Source of the DNA: Gracilimonas halophila | Lineage (GTDB): Bacteria > Bacteroidota > Rhodothermia > Balneolales > Balneolaceae | DNA length: 64,000 nucleotides | NCBI RefSeq assembly: GCF_042684365.1 | Contig: NZ_JBHULI010000003.1 | Coordinates: 1 to 64,000, forward strand | Direction: 5' to 3' | Part shown: positions 33,852 through 42,766 of the stretch, in pieces | How the letters are laid out: every line of letters begins with the position of its first letter | Numbering within the stretch: position 1 is the first letter of the stretch | The notes under the pieces: model-generated | The model's database searches: none | What the model saw: the letters and a program-made list of their open reading frames with translations, nothing else | What the model was told of the DNA's origin: nothing | Program-made: the position numbers and the translations under genes

Positions 33852-35930
33852 TTACGATTCTTTAAGATGTTTATTAAAGAACTCGTAGATACGGCGGTAT
33901 TCATCATACCAGGCATCTTCATCCCGGAAACTGTGTCGCTCGGTTGGGTACATCATCATTTCGAACTCTTCATTTCCGTTTTGGATTAATCGCTCGATGT
34001 AGTGTACGGCATCTTGAAAACCCACGTTGTTATCGATCAAGCCATGCAATAGAATTACAGGCTGTTGCAGTGAATCGGCGTAGGTTATCGGTGAGCTGCG
34101 TGCGTAGTTAAGTGAATCTACATCAGGTTTTCCGAGGCGGGGCAGGGTATAGCCGGGATTAGCATAGTAATAGTTTTCCCAATTTGTAACGGAACGTAAA
34201 CCTGCAGCAGCATCGAATTTTTCAGGAGACACCCCAACGGCATAAAGCGCCATGAAACCGCCATAACTTCCTCCATAAATACCAACGCGAGAAGTGTCTG
34301 CCTTCTCAAAGTTATCAGCAAGGAATGCCAGGCCGTCTTCGATATCCTCAGTCTCATATTTACCCATCCAATTGGTGACATCTTCACGAAACTTTCGGCC
34401 ATAGCCTGTACTGTGACGGTAGTCAACTTCGATGACATAATAGCCTTGCTGATTTAAATATTGGTGGAACATGTATTCCCGCCAGTAATTATTGGACCAA
34501 CCTTTATACACGTTTTGGAGTGAGCCGGCTCCGTGTACAAATACTACTACAGGGTTTCCTTTTGGGTTTCTTTTTTCAGGTTTTAGTACCGACATTGATA
34601 AACGGGTGTTTCCATCTCTTCCTGTAAACCGAACATACTGTTCTTTTTGCCAGTCATATTCGTAAAAAGATTCCGGAACTGAATTTGTGAGTTGAACTTC
34701 TCTAAGTGGAATAACAGTATCCACTACATACAGGTCAAAAGGTTCATTAAAGAAGGTTTTGTTATAGACGATAAACCTTCGGTCATGGCTCATTCTGAAA
34801 TCTCTCCGATACCCTTCTTCAGCGGTAAGTTTTGTGGGTAGGTTTCGAATAATGTCCAATTTATAAAGGTGAATTTCACCAGGATCCATTTCACTTGTTG
34901 CCATTGCAATGGTGCGTTCATCGATCCATGAAGCCCATGGAATATCATACTCACCAAAAGTATGCTGCTCAAAACCGGAGCCATCAGGATTTACCGTATA
35001 AATGTGATTCCAGCCGTCTCGTTCACTTTGGAACATCAACCTATCTGTAGCGGGAGCAAATTCCATATTGGTATTGTAGATCCAACCCTTTGTAGAATCT
35101 TCGAACAAAACATTGGATGAAAGATCTTTCATGTTAAAAACTTTGATAGTTCGTTTCTTTTGTGGGGGGTCGGTAGCGTCAATGGCTACAAATTTTCCTG
35201 AAGCGCTAACATCAACGCTTAAATATCCGTGATGGTCAAAGATCTCGGTAACTTCACCGGAATCAATGGCAGCAATAGAAATAATACGACTTGGTATGCC
35301 TCTGCGGGTTGCCCCTGTCTCTACTAATCTTCCCGCATATTCGGGGAAATAATATTCCTCATAATCAGAAGTATCCCATTGGCTGAGTACGATCTTATCC
35401 CCGGCCCAGCCTGCAACGCTGTAATTTGGTTCGCCTTCTTCTTTATTTGTTATCTGTTCTATATAAGCTTCCTCAACTCCTGAGATCCAAACATCTCCAT
35501 TCTGTACAAAGGCAAATCTTGTACCATCGGGGTTCCAAACCGGATTGTAATCAAAACCTTTGGAAGCGACCACGAGGCGTTCATTCTCAAAATTAGCATC
35601 AGCTAACATCAGGTCACCCGATTCGGTATATAACAATTTAGATCCGTCAGGAGAAAGCTCATAATTTCGGACAATATCCTTTGGAGCTTTCTTTTGATTT
35701 TTCCCGCTTAACCCAACCTGAAAAAGTTCAGTATTTGAAGTTGCTGAATCACTCCAATTGAAATAAATGGTTTTGCCATTTGGTGAAAAGTGAGAAAAAG
35801 AAGGGCGGGTGCCTGGAATAAAAGGCTCATGAAAAATATCCTTTATGGTTAGTTTTTCCGGAAACTGTTGAGCACTGACTTCAACCCCAACAAAAAGCAT
35901 TAAGAAGACAACGGTAACGTATTTTTTCAT
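33852..35930 (-). CDS. Secreted S9-family (prolyl oligopeptidase/DPP IV-like) peptidase
   Basis: A 692-residue exported serine peptidase. Signal peptide MKKYVTVVFLMLFVGVEVSA, then a beta-propeller with TolB-like repeats (FSHFSPNGKTIYFNW, YNPVWNPDGTRFAFVQ, MEFAPATDRLMFQSERDGWN; about 30-430). The alpha/beta-hydrolase domain has the nucleophile in GIYGGSYGGFMALYAVG, the acid in LLHGLIDNNVGF and the base in PTERHSFRDE. It should cleave short peptides, often after proline, in the periplasm. Its 180-bp upstream gap is shared with the divergent copper operon. Confidence 0.9.
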   Translation of the reverse strand: MKKYVTVVFLMLFVGVEVSAQQFPEKLTIKDIFHEPFIPGTRPSFSHFSPNGKTIYFNWSDSATSNTELFQVGLSGKNQKKAPKDIVRNYELSPDGSKLLYTESGDLMLADANFENERLVVASKGFDYNPVWNPDGTRFAFVQNGDVWISGVEEAYIEQITNKEEGEPNYSVAGWAGDKIVLSQWDTSDYEEYYFPEYAGRLVETGATRRGIPSRIISIAAIDSGEVTEIFDHHGYLSVDVSASGKFVAIDATDPPQKKRTIKVFNMKDLSSNVLFEDSTKGWIYNTNMEFAPATDRLMFQSERDGWNHIYTVNPDGSGFEQHTFGEYDIPWASWIDERTIAMATSEMDPGEIHLYKLDIIRNLPTKLTAEEGYRRDFRMSHDRRFIVYNKTFFNEPFDLYVVDTVIPLREVQLTNSVPESFYEYDWQKEQYVRFTGRDGNTRLSMSVLKPEKRNPKGNPVVVFVHGAGSLQNVYKGWSNNYWREYMFHQYLNQQGYYVIEVDYRHSTGYGRKFREDVTNWMGKYETEDIEDGLAFLADNFEKADTSRVGIYGGSYGGFMALYAVGVSPEKFDAAAGLRSVTNWENYYYANPGYTLPRLGKPDVDSLNYARSSPITYADSLQQPVILLHGLIDNNVGFQDAVHYIERLIQNGNEEFEMMMYPTERHSFRDEDAWYDEYRRIYEFFNKHLKES

Positions 35931-36075
35931 AGATGATAGATAGTGATGAACTTATTTAAGGACTGAGGATAAAAATTTTGAAGGAGAAAAATTGCAAAAG
36001 TTGGTATTCAGCATATATATCAAAATTGTATAAGCATATGTTGTTATTTGGCATTTTAGGATAAGGCCTAAAGAG

Positions 36076-36083
36076 TATATTTG
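36076..36083 (+). promoter_or_regulatory. Candidate -7 promoter element of the copper operon
   Basis: TATATTTG matches the Bacteroidota -7 consensus TAnnTTTG exactly and lies 27 bp before the copZ start codon. No CsoR/CueR gene is adjacent, so the copper sensor is elsewhere. Confidence 0.5.
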
Positions 36084-36110
36084 GGTGAAAATTAATTCAA
36101 CATAAAGAAG

Positions 36111-36329
36111 ATGAAAACATTAGTACTAAACATAGAAGGCATGGGATGTTCAGGTTGCGTGAATACTGTCGAAAATACACTTGCAGCCCTTCCCGGAGTC
36201 AAAACCGCTATCGCGAATCTCGAAAAAGGTATCGCTGAAGTAAATTTTGACGAAAAAGAGGTTAATGAAGAACACTTCAAGAAAGCGGTGGAAGAAGCCG
36301 GTTATACTATGACCGGAATGCAGGGTTAA
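36111..36329 (+). CDS. copZ: CopZ-like copper chaperone (HMA domain)
   Basis: A 72-residue heavy-metal-associated domain: MKTLVLNIEGMGCSGCVNTV holds the CxxC metal site (GMxCxGC), followed by TVENTLAALPGVKTAIANLE. It should carry Cu(I) in the cytoplasm to the ATPase encoded 3 bp downstream. The tight spacing (stop to start) makes co-expression certain in practice. One ATG, at 36111. Confidence 0.9.
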   Translation: MKTLVLNIEGMGCSGCVNTVENTLAALPGVKTAIANLEKGIAEVNFDEKEVNEEHFKKAVEEAGYTMTGMQG

Positions 36330-36332
36330 TTC

Positions 36333-38597
36333 ATGAAAAAGGCTACACTACAGATTGACGGGATGCATTGTGCCGGCTGCGTTAATGCAGTTGACAAACA
36401 GCTGGAGTCGCTGAAAGGGGTGAAATCTGCTCAGGTGAATCTGGCAACGGAATCCGCTATTGTGGAATATGAAGGTGATATCAGCATGGATGATTTCGCC
36501 GAGGTAATATCAAAAGGCGGGTACACGCTGGTTCGGGATGATACAAAGACCACTACTAAAGCAGAGCAAGCAGAAGAAAGGGAGCAACGTAAATATGATA
36601 CTGCCCGTCGTAATATGCTTTATTCCTGGATTCCTACTGTGCTGATGGTGCTTTGGATGCTTCCCATGTGGATAGCGGACTATTTATTCATGGGACATGT
36701 CGGAATGGAGCTGGGAATGATCTTATTGTCCGGCTTTGCCATTTTTGTGCCGGGTTGGGAAACTCTTAGGAGCGCCTGGAGATCAACTCTTAACCTCAGC
36801 CCTAACATGGATGTACTGATTGCAATGGGCTCATTGGCTTCCTTGACAACCGGATTTGTGGTTCTACTTCATCATCTTGGTTACGGGCCAGAGTTTCACA
36901 GCTTTGCGATGATCGGGGGTATGATCATGGCGTTCCATCTAACCGGGCGCTTTATAGAGACCAAAGCAAAGGGCAGCGCCTCTCAGGCTATCCGAAAATT
37001 ATTAACGCTTGGCGCAAAAGAAGCTTCGGTGATACGTAATGGAGAGGAAGTTAAAATTCCGGTAAGTAAATTAAAGATCGGTGATATAATGCTGGTTCGC
37101 CCCGGGGAAAAAGTTCCTACAGATGGGGAAGTGACAGAAGGGGAAAGCAGCGTTGATGAGTCGATAGCCACAGGAGAATCAATGCCGGTGGAGAAATCAG
37201 CGGGAGATGAAGTGATCGGAGCAACCCTGAATACCAATGGCGTACTGAAAGTGAAAGCTACGAAGATCGGGAAGGAGACTTTCCTGAATCAGGTCATAAA
37301 AATGGTAGAAGAAGCACAGGGAAGTAAGATTCCTATTCAGGATTTTGCTGACCGGGTAACCAATATATTTGTACCTGTGGTGTTGGCACTTGCTTTAACC
37401 ACACTTACGGCATGGTTAGTATTCCCGGAATTCTTTGGTGGGGTAGTGGAGTGGGCTTCAGCATTTATCCCATGGGTAAACCCGGAACTTAGTTCAACGG
37501 CACTTGCTTTCTATGCAATGATCGCGGTGTTGGTAATAGCCTGTCCATGTGCATTGGGATTAGCAACACCTACAGCGCTCATGGTCGGCTCAGGACTTGG
37601 TGCAGAAAACGGCATATTGATCCGAAAAGGAGAAGCTATTCAGCGCATGAAAGATGTAGATACTATTGTGTTGGATAAAACGGGAACCATCACCAAAGGG
37701 AAACCAGAGGTGACCGATGTGATCACATTTGGGGATATCTCAGATGTTGAGTTACTTAATCTTGCGGCCTCTGTAGAAAATAATTCGGAACATCCGCTTG
37801 CGCGGGCTGTAGTTAATGCAGCTTCGGAAAAGGGCATTGAACTGAAGAATTCTACAGGATTTGAGAGCATCACCGGAAAAGGAGTAAAAGCCATAGTCGG
37901 AAATGGAGCGGTTGGAGTGGGAATCGCTTCGTTTATGAAGGAACTTGGCGCGGAGGTCACTGAAGAACGTTCTAAGCAGAAGCAAAAACTTGAGGAACAG
38001 TCTAAGACTGCGGTGTATGTCAGCCAGGCAGGAAATTTATTGGGGATATTAGGAATTGCGGATGAAGTTAAAGATGACAGTTCGCAGGCCATCTCAGAGT
38101 TCAGGAAGCTGGGTTTAAAAACAGTTATGCTTACCGGAGATAACCGTAAAACAGGACATGCCATAGCCGAACGCGTTGGTATTGATGAGGTAATTGCTGA
38201 GGTGCTGCCCGATCAGAAATCGCATGAGATAAAGAAATTGCAGGATTCGGGACGAGTTGTGGCGATGGTTGGGGATGGCATCAATGACGCTCCGGCATTG
38301 ACTCTAGCAGATGTTGGAATTGCAATAGGAACGGGAACCGATGTAGCCATTGAATCGGGAGACATTGTTTTGGTTAAGGGAGACCTTCCCGGGGTGCTGC
38401 GTGCTATTAAGTTGAGCAAGGCAACATTCACCAAGATAAAGCAGAATTTGTTCTGGGCCTTTTTCTATAACATTATCATGATTCCACTGGCAGTGGTTGG
38501 GTTACTTCACCCATTGCTTGCTGAAGCTGCGATGGCTTTCAGTTCCATAAATGTGGTTTTTAACTCCAAAAGGCTGGGAAAAGCACGGCTGGATTAA
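36333..38597 (+). CDS. copA: Copper-translocating P1B-type ATPase CopA
   Basis: A 754-residue P-type ATPase. One N-terminal HMA domain (IDGMHCAGCVNAVDKQLESL), eight predicted membrane helices, the metal-channel CPCALGLATPTALMVG, the phosphorylation site DKTGTITKGKPE, the HP motif NNSEHPLARAVV and hinge MVGDGINDAPAL. CPC plus HMA indicates Cu(I) export from cytoplasm to periplasm. Preceded by its chaperone and followed by a DUF411 protein, so the operon is a copper-efflux and handling unit. The membrane segment MWIADYLFMGHVGMELGMIL is methionine-rich. Confidence 0.94.
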   Translation: MKKATLQIDGMHCAGCVNAVDKQLESLKGVKSAQVNLATESAIVEYEGDISMDDFAEVISKGGYTLVRDDTKTTTKAEQAEEREQRKYDTARRNMLYSWIPTVLMVLWMLPMWIADYLFMGHVGMELGMILLSGFAIFVPGWETLRSAWRSTLNLSPNMDVLIAMGSLASLTTGFVVLLHHLGYGPEFHSFAMIGGMIMAFHLTGRFIETKAKGSASQAIRKLLTLGAKEASVIRNGEEVKIPVSKLKIGDIMLVRPGEKVPTDGEVTEGESSVDESIATGESMPVEKSAGDEVIGATLNTNGVLKVKATKIGKETFLNQVIKMVEEAQGSKIPIQDFADRVTNIFVPVVLALALTTLTAWLVFPEFFGGVVEWASAFIPWVNPELSSTALAFYAMIAVLVIACPCALGLATPTALMVGSGLGAENGILIRKGEAIQRMKDVDTIVLDKTGTITKGKPEVTDVITFGDISDVELLNLAASVENNSEHPLARAVVNAASEKGIELKNSTGFESITGKGVKAIVGNGAVGVGIASFMKELGAEVTEERSKQKQKLEEQSKTAVYVSQAGNLLGILGIADEVKDDSSQAISEFRKLGLKTVMLTGDNRKTGHAIAERVGIDEVIAEVLPDQKSHEIKKLQDSGRVVAMVGDGINDAPALTLADVGIAIGTGTDVAIESGDIVLVKGDLPGVLRAIKLSKATFTKIKQNLFWAFFYNIIMIPLAVVGLLHPLLAEAAMAFSSINVVFNSKRLGKARLD

Positions 38598-38692
38598 CCT
38601 GATAGTTAAAGAAAAACTCTACAAAACAAAATTCCGCGAAGAAGGTTATCTTAGATCAGATTATCGATCATATATCAAAACAATCAATTATT

Positions 38693-39169
38693 ATGAGTAA
38701 CAAAAAGATTCTTATTTACGGCCTGTTATTTACAGCCGGTGTAGCTGTATTTCTATTTTGGCCGGGTAATTCTGCCAGTAACATGCTTTCCGACAATACC
38801 GAAGTGGTAATGTATAAAAATGAAGGTTGCCAATGCTGTACCAGGTGGGGCGATCATATGATGGAAGGTGACTTTGCCGTTGAAGAAGTTCCCGTTCCTG
38901 TATTGATGCAGGTTAAGAGAGATAACGGTATCACCCGGGAATTGGCTTCTTGTCATACCGCTATTATTGACGGTTATGTAGTAGAAGGCCATGTGCCAAG
39001 AAAAGATGTTGAACGTCTCCTTGCCGAACGCCCTGATGCGATCGGACTTGCCGTACCGGGAATGCCTATTGGTTCTCCGGGAATGGAAACGCCGGGCCGT
39101 GCTGCTGACAGCTATGACGTACTTTTAGTAAATAAAGACGGAACCACCAGCGTGTTTGCCTCTCACTGA
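38693..39169 (+). CDS. DUF411 family metal-binding protein
   Basis: A 158-residue exported protein, N-terminal signal/anchor (ILIYGLLFTAGVAVFLFW), then DUF411: VVMYKNEGCQCCTRWGDHMM has the paired cysteines, ELASCHTAIIDGYVVEGHVP the conserved Cys-His, and AVPGMPIGSPGMETPG the methionine-rich loop. DUF411 proteins occur with copper resistance genes and are thought to bind copper in the periplasm. Lies 95 bp after copA and ends in a clear terminator. Confidence 0.88.
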   Translation: MSNKKILIYGLLFTAGVAVFLFWPGNSASNMLSDNTEVVMYKNEGCQCCTRWGDHMMEGDFAVEEVPVPVLMQVKRDNGITRELASCHTAIIDGYVVEGHVPRKDVERLLAERPDAIGLAVPGMPIGSPGMETPGRAADSYDVLLVNKDGTTSVFASH

Positions 39170-39193
39170 CATTTGAGAAAATAATTTTTTTTC

Positions 39194-39227
39194 AAAGGCT
39201 CATTCCAAATGGTTTGAGCCTTTTTTA
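39194..39227 (+). terminator. Intrinsic terminator of the copper operon
   Basis: A 9-bp stem, AAAGGCTCA with TGAGCCTTT, around a 12-base loop, ending in six T residues (39221-39226), 24 bp after the DUF411 stop. Confidence 0.88.
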
Positions 39228-39344
39228 TTGATGGGAACAGGTAAAAATTTAATTATTCTAACTTTTCGTCTATTTACATTCAGCGGGAAACAATTTATTG
39301 TCGATGGGGTTTAAAAGGAAAGAATACAAACAAAGAGAAAGACC

Positions 39345-39548
39345 ATGAAAGAGACGATCGGAAGAATATTGATGATAGGCGGTGTATTAGGTGTGGTATA
39401 TTATGGATACCAATATTTTCAGGACTCGGAGTCCTTTGAAGCATTCGGGGCTGATGTAGCTGTTAGTACCGGTGATTATACACCAATAATAATCTCAGCA
39501 GTAGTAATGCTAGCCGGTATAGTGATTACTAAATTTAATTTTAGATGA
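39345..39548 (+). CDS. Small two-helix membrane protein (DUF3185-like)
   Basis: A 67-residue protein with two hydrophobic helices, RILMIGGVLGVVYYGYQYF (about 7-25) and PIIISAVVMLAGIVITKF (47-65), joined by an acidic loop SESFEAFGADVAVSTGDY. The layout resembles DUF3185 proteins, of unknown role. It is a lone gene between the copper operon terminator and a convergent SDR gene. Confidence 0.65.
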   Translation: MKETIGRILMIGGVLGVVYYGYQYFQDSESFEAFGADVAVSTGDYTPIIISAVVMLAGIVITKFNFR

Positions 39549-39585
39549 TCAAAATAGAAGCGCGGCCCGGTTAAGGTCACACTAT

Positions 39586-40422
39586 TTATACACTGCAAAG
39601 CTTTTTGCTCATATCCCAAAGTTCTGCGGCCGCTTCTTTATTGCGGGCTGTTTTACTTGGTGTGGCGACCTTTTTGTTTCTGAAATAAGCCCCATTTACT
39701 TCCTCCAGCTCATCTGAAGTCGCTAAATAGATAGAGGTCGCTGCTCCTTTTTTTGGAGATATAAAAAATGGTTTTCCGATCGTGAACAACATCCGCATGA
39801 TCCAACTCCCGCTTTGGGCGAAATTGGATGCTACTACTCCCGGATGCAGGCAATTTGCGGTAACACTGGTGTCAACCAATTGATCTGCAAGTTCTTTTGT
39901 GAACAGGATATTGAATAACTTAGAATTACCGTAAGCTTTCCAGGGGCTGAAGTTCTCATTGAGCTGAATATTTTCGGGGTCGAATTCCCCGGCGCGGTGA
40001 GCCTCCGAAGCTACACTAATAATTCGCCCCTGATCTGCAGCTTTGATCAGATCCAGTAAAAGGTTTGTAAACATGAAATAGCCAATATGATTTACAGCAA
40101 AGGTCTTTTCAAGTCCATCAACGGTTTGTTCTTGTTCAGAGGCCAAAAACCCATGATTGTTGATCAGTACGTCTATCTTTTCGTAGTTCTTTTTGATCTC
40201 TGTTGCTGCTTTCCTGATCTCGGCCTGAATGGCAAAATCACATAACACAATATCAATGCCCGGATTAGAAGTTTCTTCAATGATCTCCTGACGAGCCGCT
40301 TCAGCTTTGTCTTCATTTCGGCATACCATTACCAGGTAAGCACCTTTTTGGGCAAGGGCTTTCGCGGTTTCAAATCCAATTCCGGAGTTGGCTCCGGTAA
40401 TCACACATAATTTATTGTTCAT
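39586..40422 (-). CDS. SDR-family oxidoreductase (retinol dehydrogenase-like)
   Basis: A 278-residue short-chain dehydrogenase/reductase. Cofactor motif VITGANSGIGFETAKALAQ (TGxxxGIG), MVCRNEDKA suggesting NADP(H) preference through the arginine, VLINNHGFL in place of NNAG, and the active-site YGNSKLFN. The family resembles the retinol dehydrogenase/WW-oxidoreductase subgroup. Substrate cannot be assigned. Cytoplasmic. Monocistronic and convergent with the small membrane protein gene. Confidence 0.87.
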   Translation of the reverse strand: MNNKLCVITGANSGIGFETAKALAQKGAYLVMVCRNEDKAEAARQEIIEETSNPGIDIVLCDFAIQAEIRKAATEIKKNYEKIDVLINNHGFLASEQEQTVDGLEKTFAVNHIGYFMFTNLLLDLIKAADQGRIISVASEAHRAGEFDPENIQLNENFSPWKAYGNSKLFNILFTKELADQLVDTSVTANCLHPGVVASNFAQSGSWIMRMLFTIGKPFFISPKKGAATSIYLATSDELEEVNGAYFRNKKVATPSKTARNKEAAAELWDMSKKLCSV

Positions 40423-40517
40423 GAATTGCTGGTTAAAAAATCATTTTAAGTTTAGAGATACACAAACGGTTTACCAAAGTTTCAAATTCCGTATCTTTAG
40501 CAAAAATCAAGAATGCA

Positions 40518-40889
40518 ATGATACAAGAATATCTGAACTCAATTGAGAAATTTGTTGTAGTTGGTGACCGAGTCCTTATCAAGCCCCGTGAAATGGAAAC
40601 CCATACCCGAAGCGGGTTGGTCTTGCCGGCTTCTGTTAAGGAGAAGGAAGAAATTCAAAGTGGGTATATCGTTAAGACCGGTCCCGGCTATCCCATACCC
40701 AATACTGATATAGAGGAAACCTGGAAAGGAAGTACAGATACAAAATATATAGGAATGCAAGCAGTAGAGGGAGACTTAGCCATTTTCCTCAAGAAGCAGG
40801 CCTATGAAATTGAATTTGAAAACGAAAAATATCTGATCGTCCCACACGCAGCTATTCTGCTGCTTATCAGGGATGAAGAAACTACTTAA
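40518..40889 (+). CDS. GroES-like (Cpn10 fold) protein
   Basis: A 123-residue protein with the GroES fold: VVGDRVLIKPREMETHTRSG resembles the N-terminal strand and mobile loop, followed by GLVLPASVKEKEEIQSGYIV and AVEGDLAIFLKKQAYEIEF. It is longer than typical GroES (about 95), with a PNTDIEETWKGSTDTKYIG insertion, and has no groEL partner here. It is probably a GroES paralogue of unknown client. Directly abuts the YitT gene (TAAATG). Confidence 0.8.
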   Translation: MIQEYLNSIEKFVVVGDRVLIKPREMETHTRSGLVLPASVKEKEEIQSGYIVKTGPGYPIPNTDIEETWKGSTDTKYIGMQAVEGDLAIFLKKQAYEIEFENEKYLIVPHAAILLLIRDEETT

Positions 40890-41549
40890 ATGAAGAACGA
40901 AACAGAGTACGAGAACGAAGACAAAAAAAATCAAGAGAACAAAGAAGAAAAAGCCCAGAAACATTCTGTAATAGACGACATTCAGGGGATCATAATTGGG
41001 TCATTAACGGCAGCTTTTGGCATTGCCATTTTCTCCCATATGAATTTCCTGATCGGCGGAACGGCCGGTGCGGCTTTTTTAACGCAGTATACTACTGACT
41101 TTACTTTTGGTCAGGTTTTCTTTGTGATAAATATCCCTTTCTATGTGTTGGCTATTAAAAAGCTGGGTTGGGATTTTACCATCAAGACCTTTATTGCTGT
41201 ATCCGGTGTTTCCTTTCTGACCGAGTTTATTCCCAGGATCTTTGAATTCGGAGAGATCAATCCTTGGTTTGCTGCTGTTTTCGGCGGCTTTCTGATCGGA
41301 AGTGGTTTGCTGATGCTTTTCCGGCATAAAGCGAGTTTAGGAGGCTTGAATATTCTCTCTATTTATGTGCAGGAATATTTTCAGATCAGTGCCGGTAAGT
41401 TTCAGATGGTAGCTGATACCTTAATCATACTATGTGCTTTTTTCGTCGTTGATTGGCGAGCTTTGGCTTTTTCAGTGCTTGCAGCTGTATCTTTAAATGT
41501 GATTCTGGCTATTAATCATAAACCGGGTCGCTACAGAGGAATGAGTTAA
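40890..41549 (+). CDS. YitT-family membrane protein
   Basis: A 219-residue membrane protein with a charged N-terminal tail (about 1-30) and five predicted helices. IIIGSLTAAFGIAIFSHMNF, LIGGTAGAAFLTQYTTDFTF and PFYVLAIKKLGWDFTIKTFI are typical of the YitT/DUF161 family, whose function is unknown. It lacks the C-terminal soluble DUF2179 domain found in many YitT proteins. The start codon follows the GroES-like stop directly, indicating translational coupling. Confidence 0.83.
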   Translation: MKNETEYENEDKKNQENKEEKAQKHSVIDDIQGIIIGSLTAAFGIAIFSHMNFLIGGTAGAAFLTQYTTDFTFGQVFFVINIPFYVLAIKKLGWDFTIKTFIAVSGVSFLTEFIPRIFEFGEINPWFAAVFGGFLIGSGLLMLFRHKASLGGLNILSIYVQEYFQISAGKFQMVADTLIILCAFFVVDWRALAFSVLAAVSLNVILAINHKPGRYRGMS

Positions 41550-41636
41550 TGGTTTTGAGGTAAATTAACGGGGAATGAAAGCTGCGAAATTTTTCGTTAA
41601 TTCAGGCATGAAAATCCGTAATTCAATCCAAAGCCA

Positions 41637-42548
41637 ATGAAACGCCGAGAATTTTTACTGAAATCAATGCTAATGGGTGCAGCAGCAACACTGCCGGTAC
41701 AGAAGCTTTTCGCGACCGCTCAGGAAAGTCCTTTTAAAACACTACGTCGAAATGTCGGAACGTTTACCGGAAGAGGGGGAACCATTGGCTGGCTGGTTAA
41801 TAGTGGTGGTGTTGTCGTAATAGATTCTCAGTTTCCTGATTCTGCCCGTAATTGTATCATTGGTTTGGAAGAGAAAACAGATCTCGCTTTTGATATGTTG
41901 ATCAACACTCATCATCATGGAGATCATACTGCAGGCAATCCGGCCTTTAAGCAAAAAGTAAAACGAATTATAGCCCACCAAAACGTTCCGGATCTGCAGA
42001 AAGCAGCTGCAGAACGTAGCGGACAAGAGGCACTGGATTCCCAGGTTTATCCGGACACCACTTATGAAACTTCCTGGAGTGAAACTATAGGAGATGAAAC
42101 AGTTCACCTGAAACATTATGGCCCTGCCCATACCGGTGGAGACACTGTGATTTATTTCGAAAAAGCGAATGTGGCCCACATGGGAGACCTTATGTTCAAC
42201 CGGGCTCACCCTTTTATTGACCGTGGCTCCGGTGCAAACATTTCAAACTGGATCAATACATTGAACTCTACAATGGACGAGTTACCTTCTGATGCTATCT
42301 ATATTTTCGGCCATGGAAATTCGAATTATGGCATAACCGGGGACAGAGAAGATTTGGTATTAAAAGTTGATTTTCTAACTGCCTTACTCGATTATACTCA
42401 AAAGGGAATCGAGGATGGGAAAACGGTCGAAGAACTTACAGCCATTGAAACTTTACCGGGGTTTGAAGAATTTAAAGCTCCAGGTTGGAGACTCCCATTA
42501 AGTGCTAATGTTGAAGTCGCTTATGCAGAACTTACCGAAGAAAACTGA
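41637..42548 (+). CDS. TAT-exported MBL-fold metallohydrolase
   Basis: A 303-residue protein with a twin-arginine leader (MKRREFLLKSMLMGAAATLP) and a metallo-beta-lactamase domain: NTHHHGDHTAGNPAF has the HxHxDH zinc site, HYGPAHTGGDTVIYF the third histidine and YIFGHGNSNYG another. Related proteins include the quinoprotein relay type hydrolases. Substrate unknown. Exported folded to the periplasm. A small zinc-ribbon gene begins within its last codons. Confidence 0.87.
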   Translation: MKRREFLLKSMLMGAAATLPVQKLFATAQESPFKTLRRNVGTFTGRGGTIGWLVNSGGVVVIDSQFPDSARNCIIGLEEKTDLAFDMLINTHHHGDHTAGNPAFKQKVKRIIAHQNVPDLQKAAAERSGQEALDSQVYPDTTYETSWSETIGDETVHLKHYGPAHTGGDTVIYFEKANVAHMGDLMFNRAHPFIDRGSGANISNWINTLNSTMDELPSDAIYIFGHGNSNYGITGDREDLVLKVDFLTALLDYTQKGIEDGKTVEELTAIETLPGFEEFKAPGWRLPLSANVEVAYAELTEEN

Positions 42549-42717
42549 TCCAGGACCAAGAGCAGAAACGGTGTCCTTTTCACAAGGGGAAAATCATCGG
42601 CGCTGTCAGTTCTGTGGCCAAATCGCGGAGCTTGTTTGGGTTCATGGACACGGACAATGTTCGGCTTGTGGTACAAATGCTGAGGAATGCTGTAGGGGAG
42701 AGCAGTGTGATTTTTAG
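42523..42717 (+). CDS. Small zinc-ribbon protein overlapping the MBL gene
   Basis: A 64-residue protein from ATG 42523, overlapping the upstream gene by 26 bp in another frame. Its second half is a zinc-ribbon-like module: CQFCGQIAELVWVHGHGQCS then ACGTNAEECCRGEQC. The spaced CxxC pairs and conserved VWVHGHGQC core suggest a real, conserved small protein and not a shadow. The first 25 residues are polar. Starts further upstream (42502) are possible. Function unknown; translational coupling to the hydrolase is likely. Confidence 0.65.
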   Translation: MQNLPKKTDPGPRAETVSFSQGENHRRCQFCGQIAELVWVHGHGQCSACGTNAEECCRGEQCDF

Positions 42718-42766
42718 TGTTATGGTGTCCTGTTAATTTGTTACGCTTAATACCAAACACCATCAA

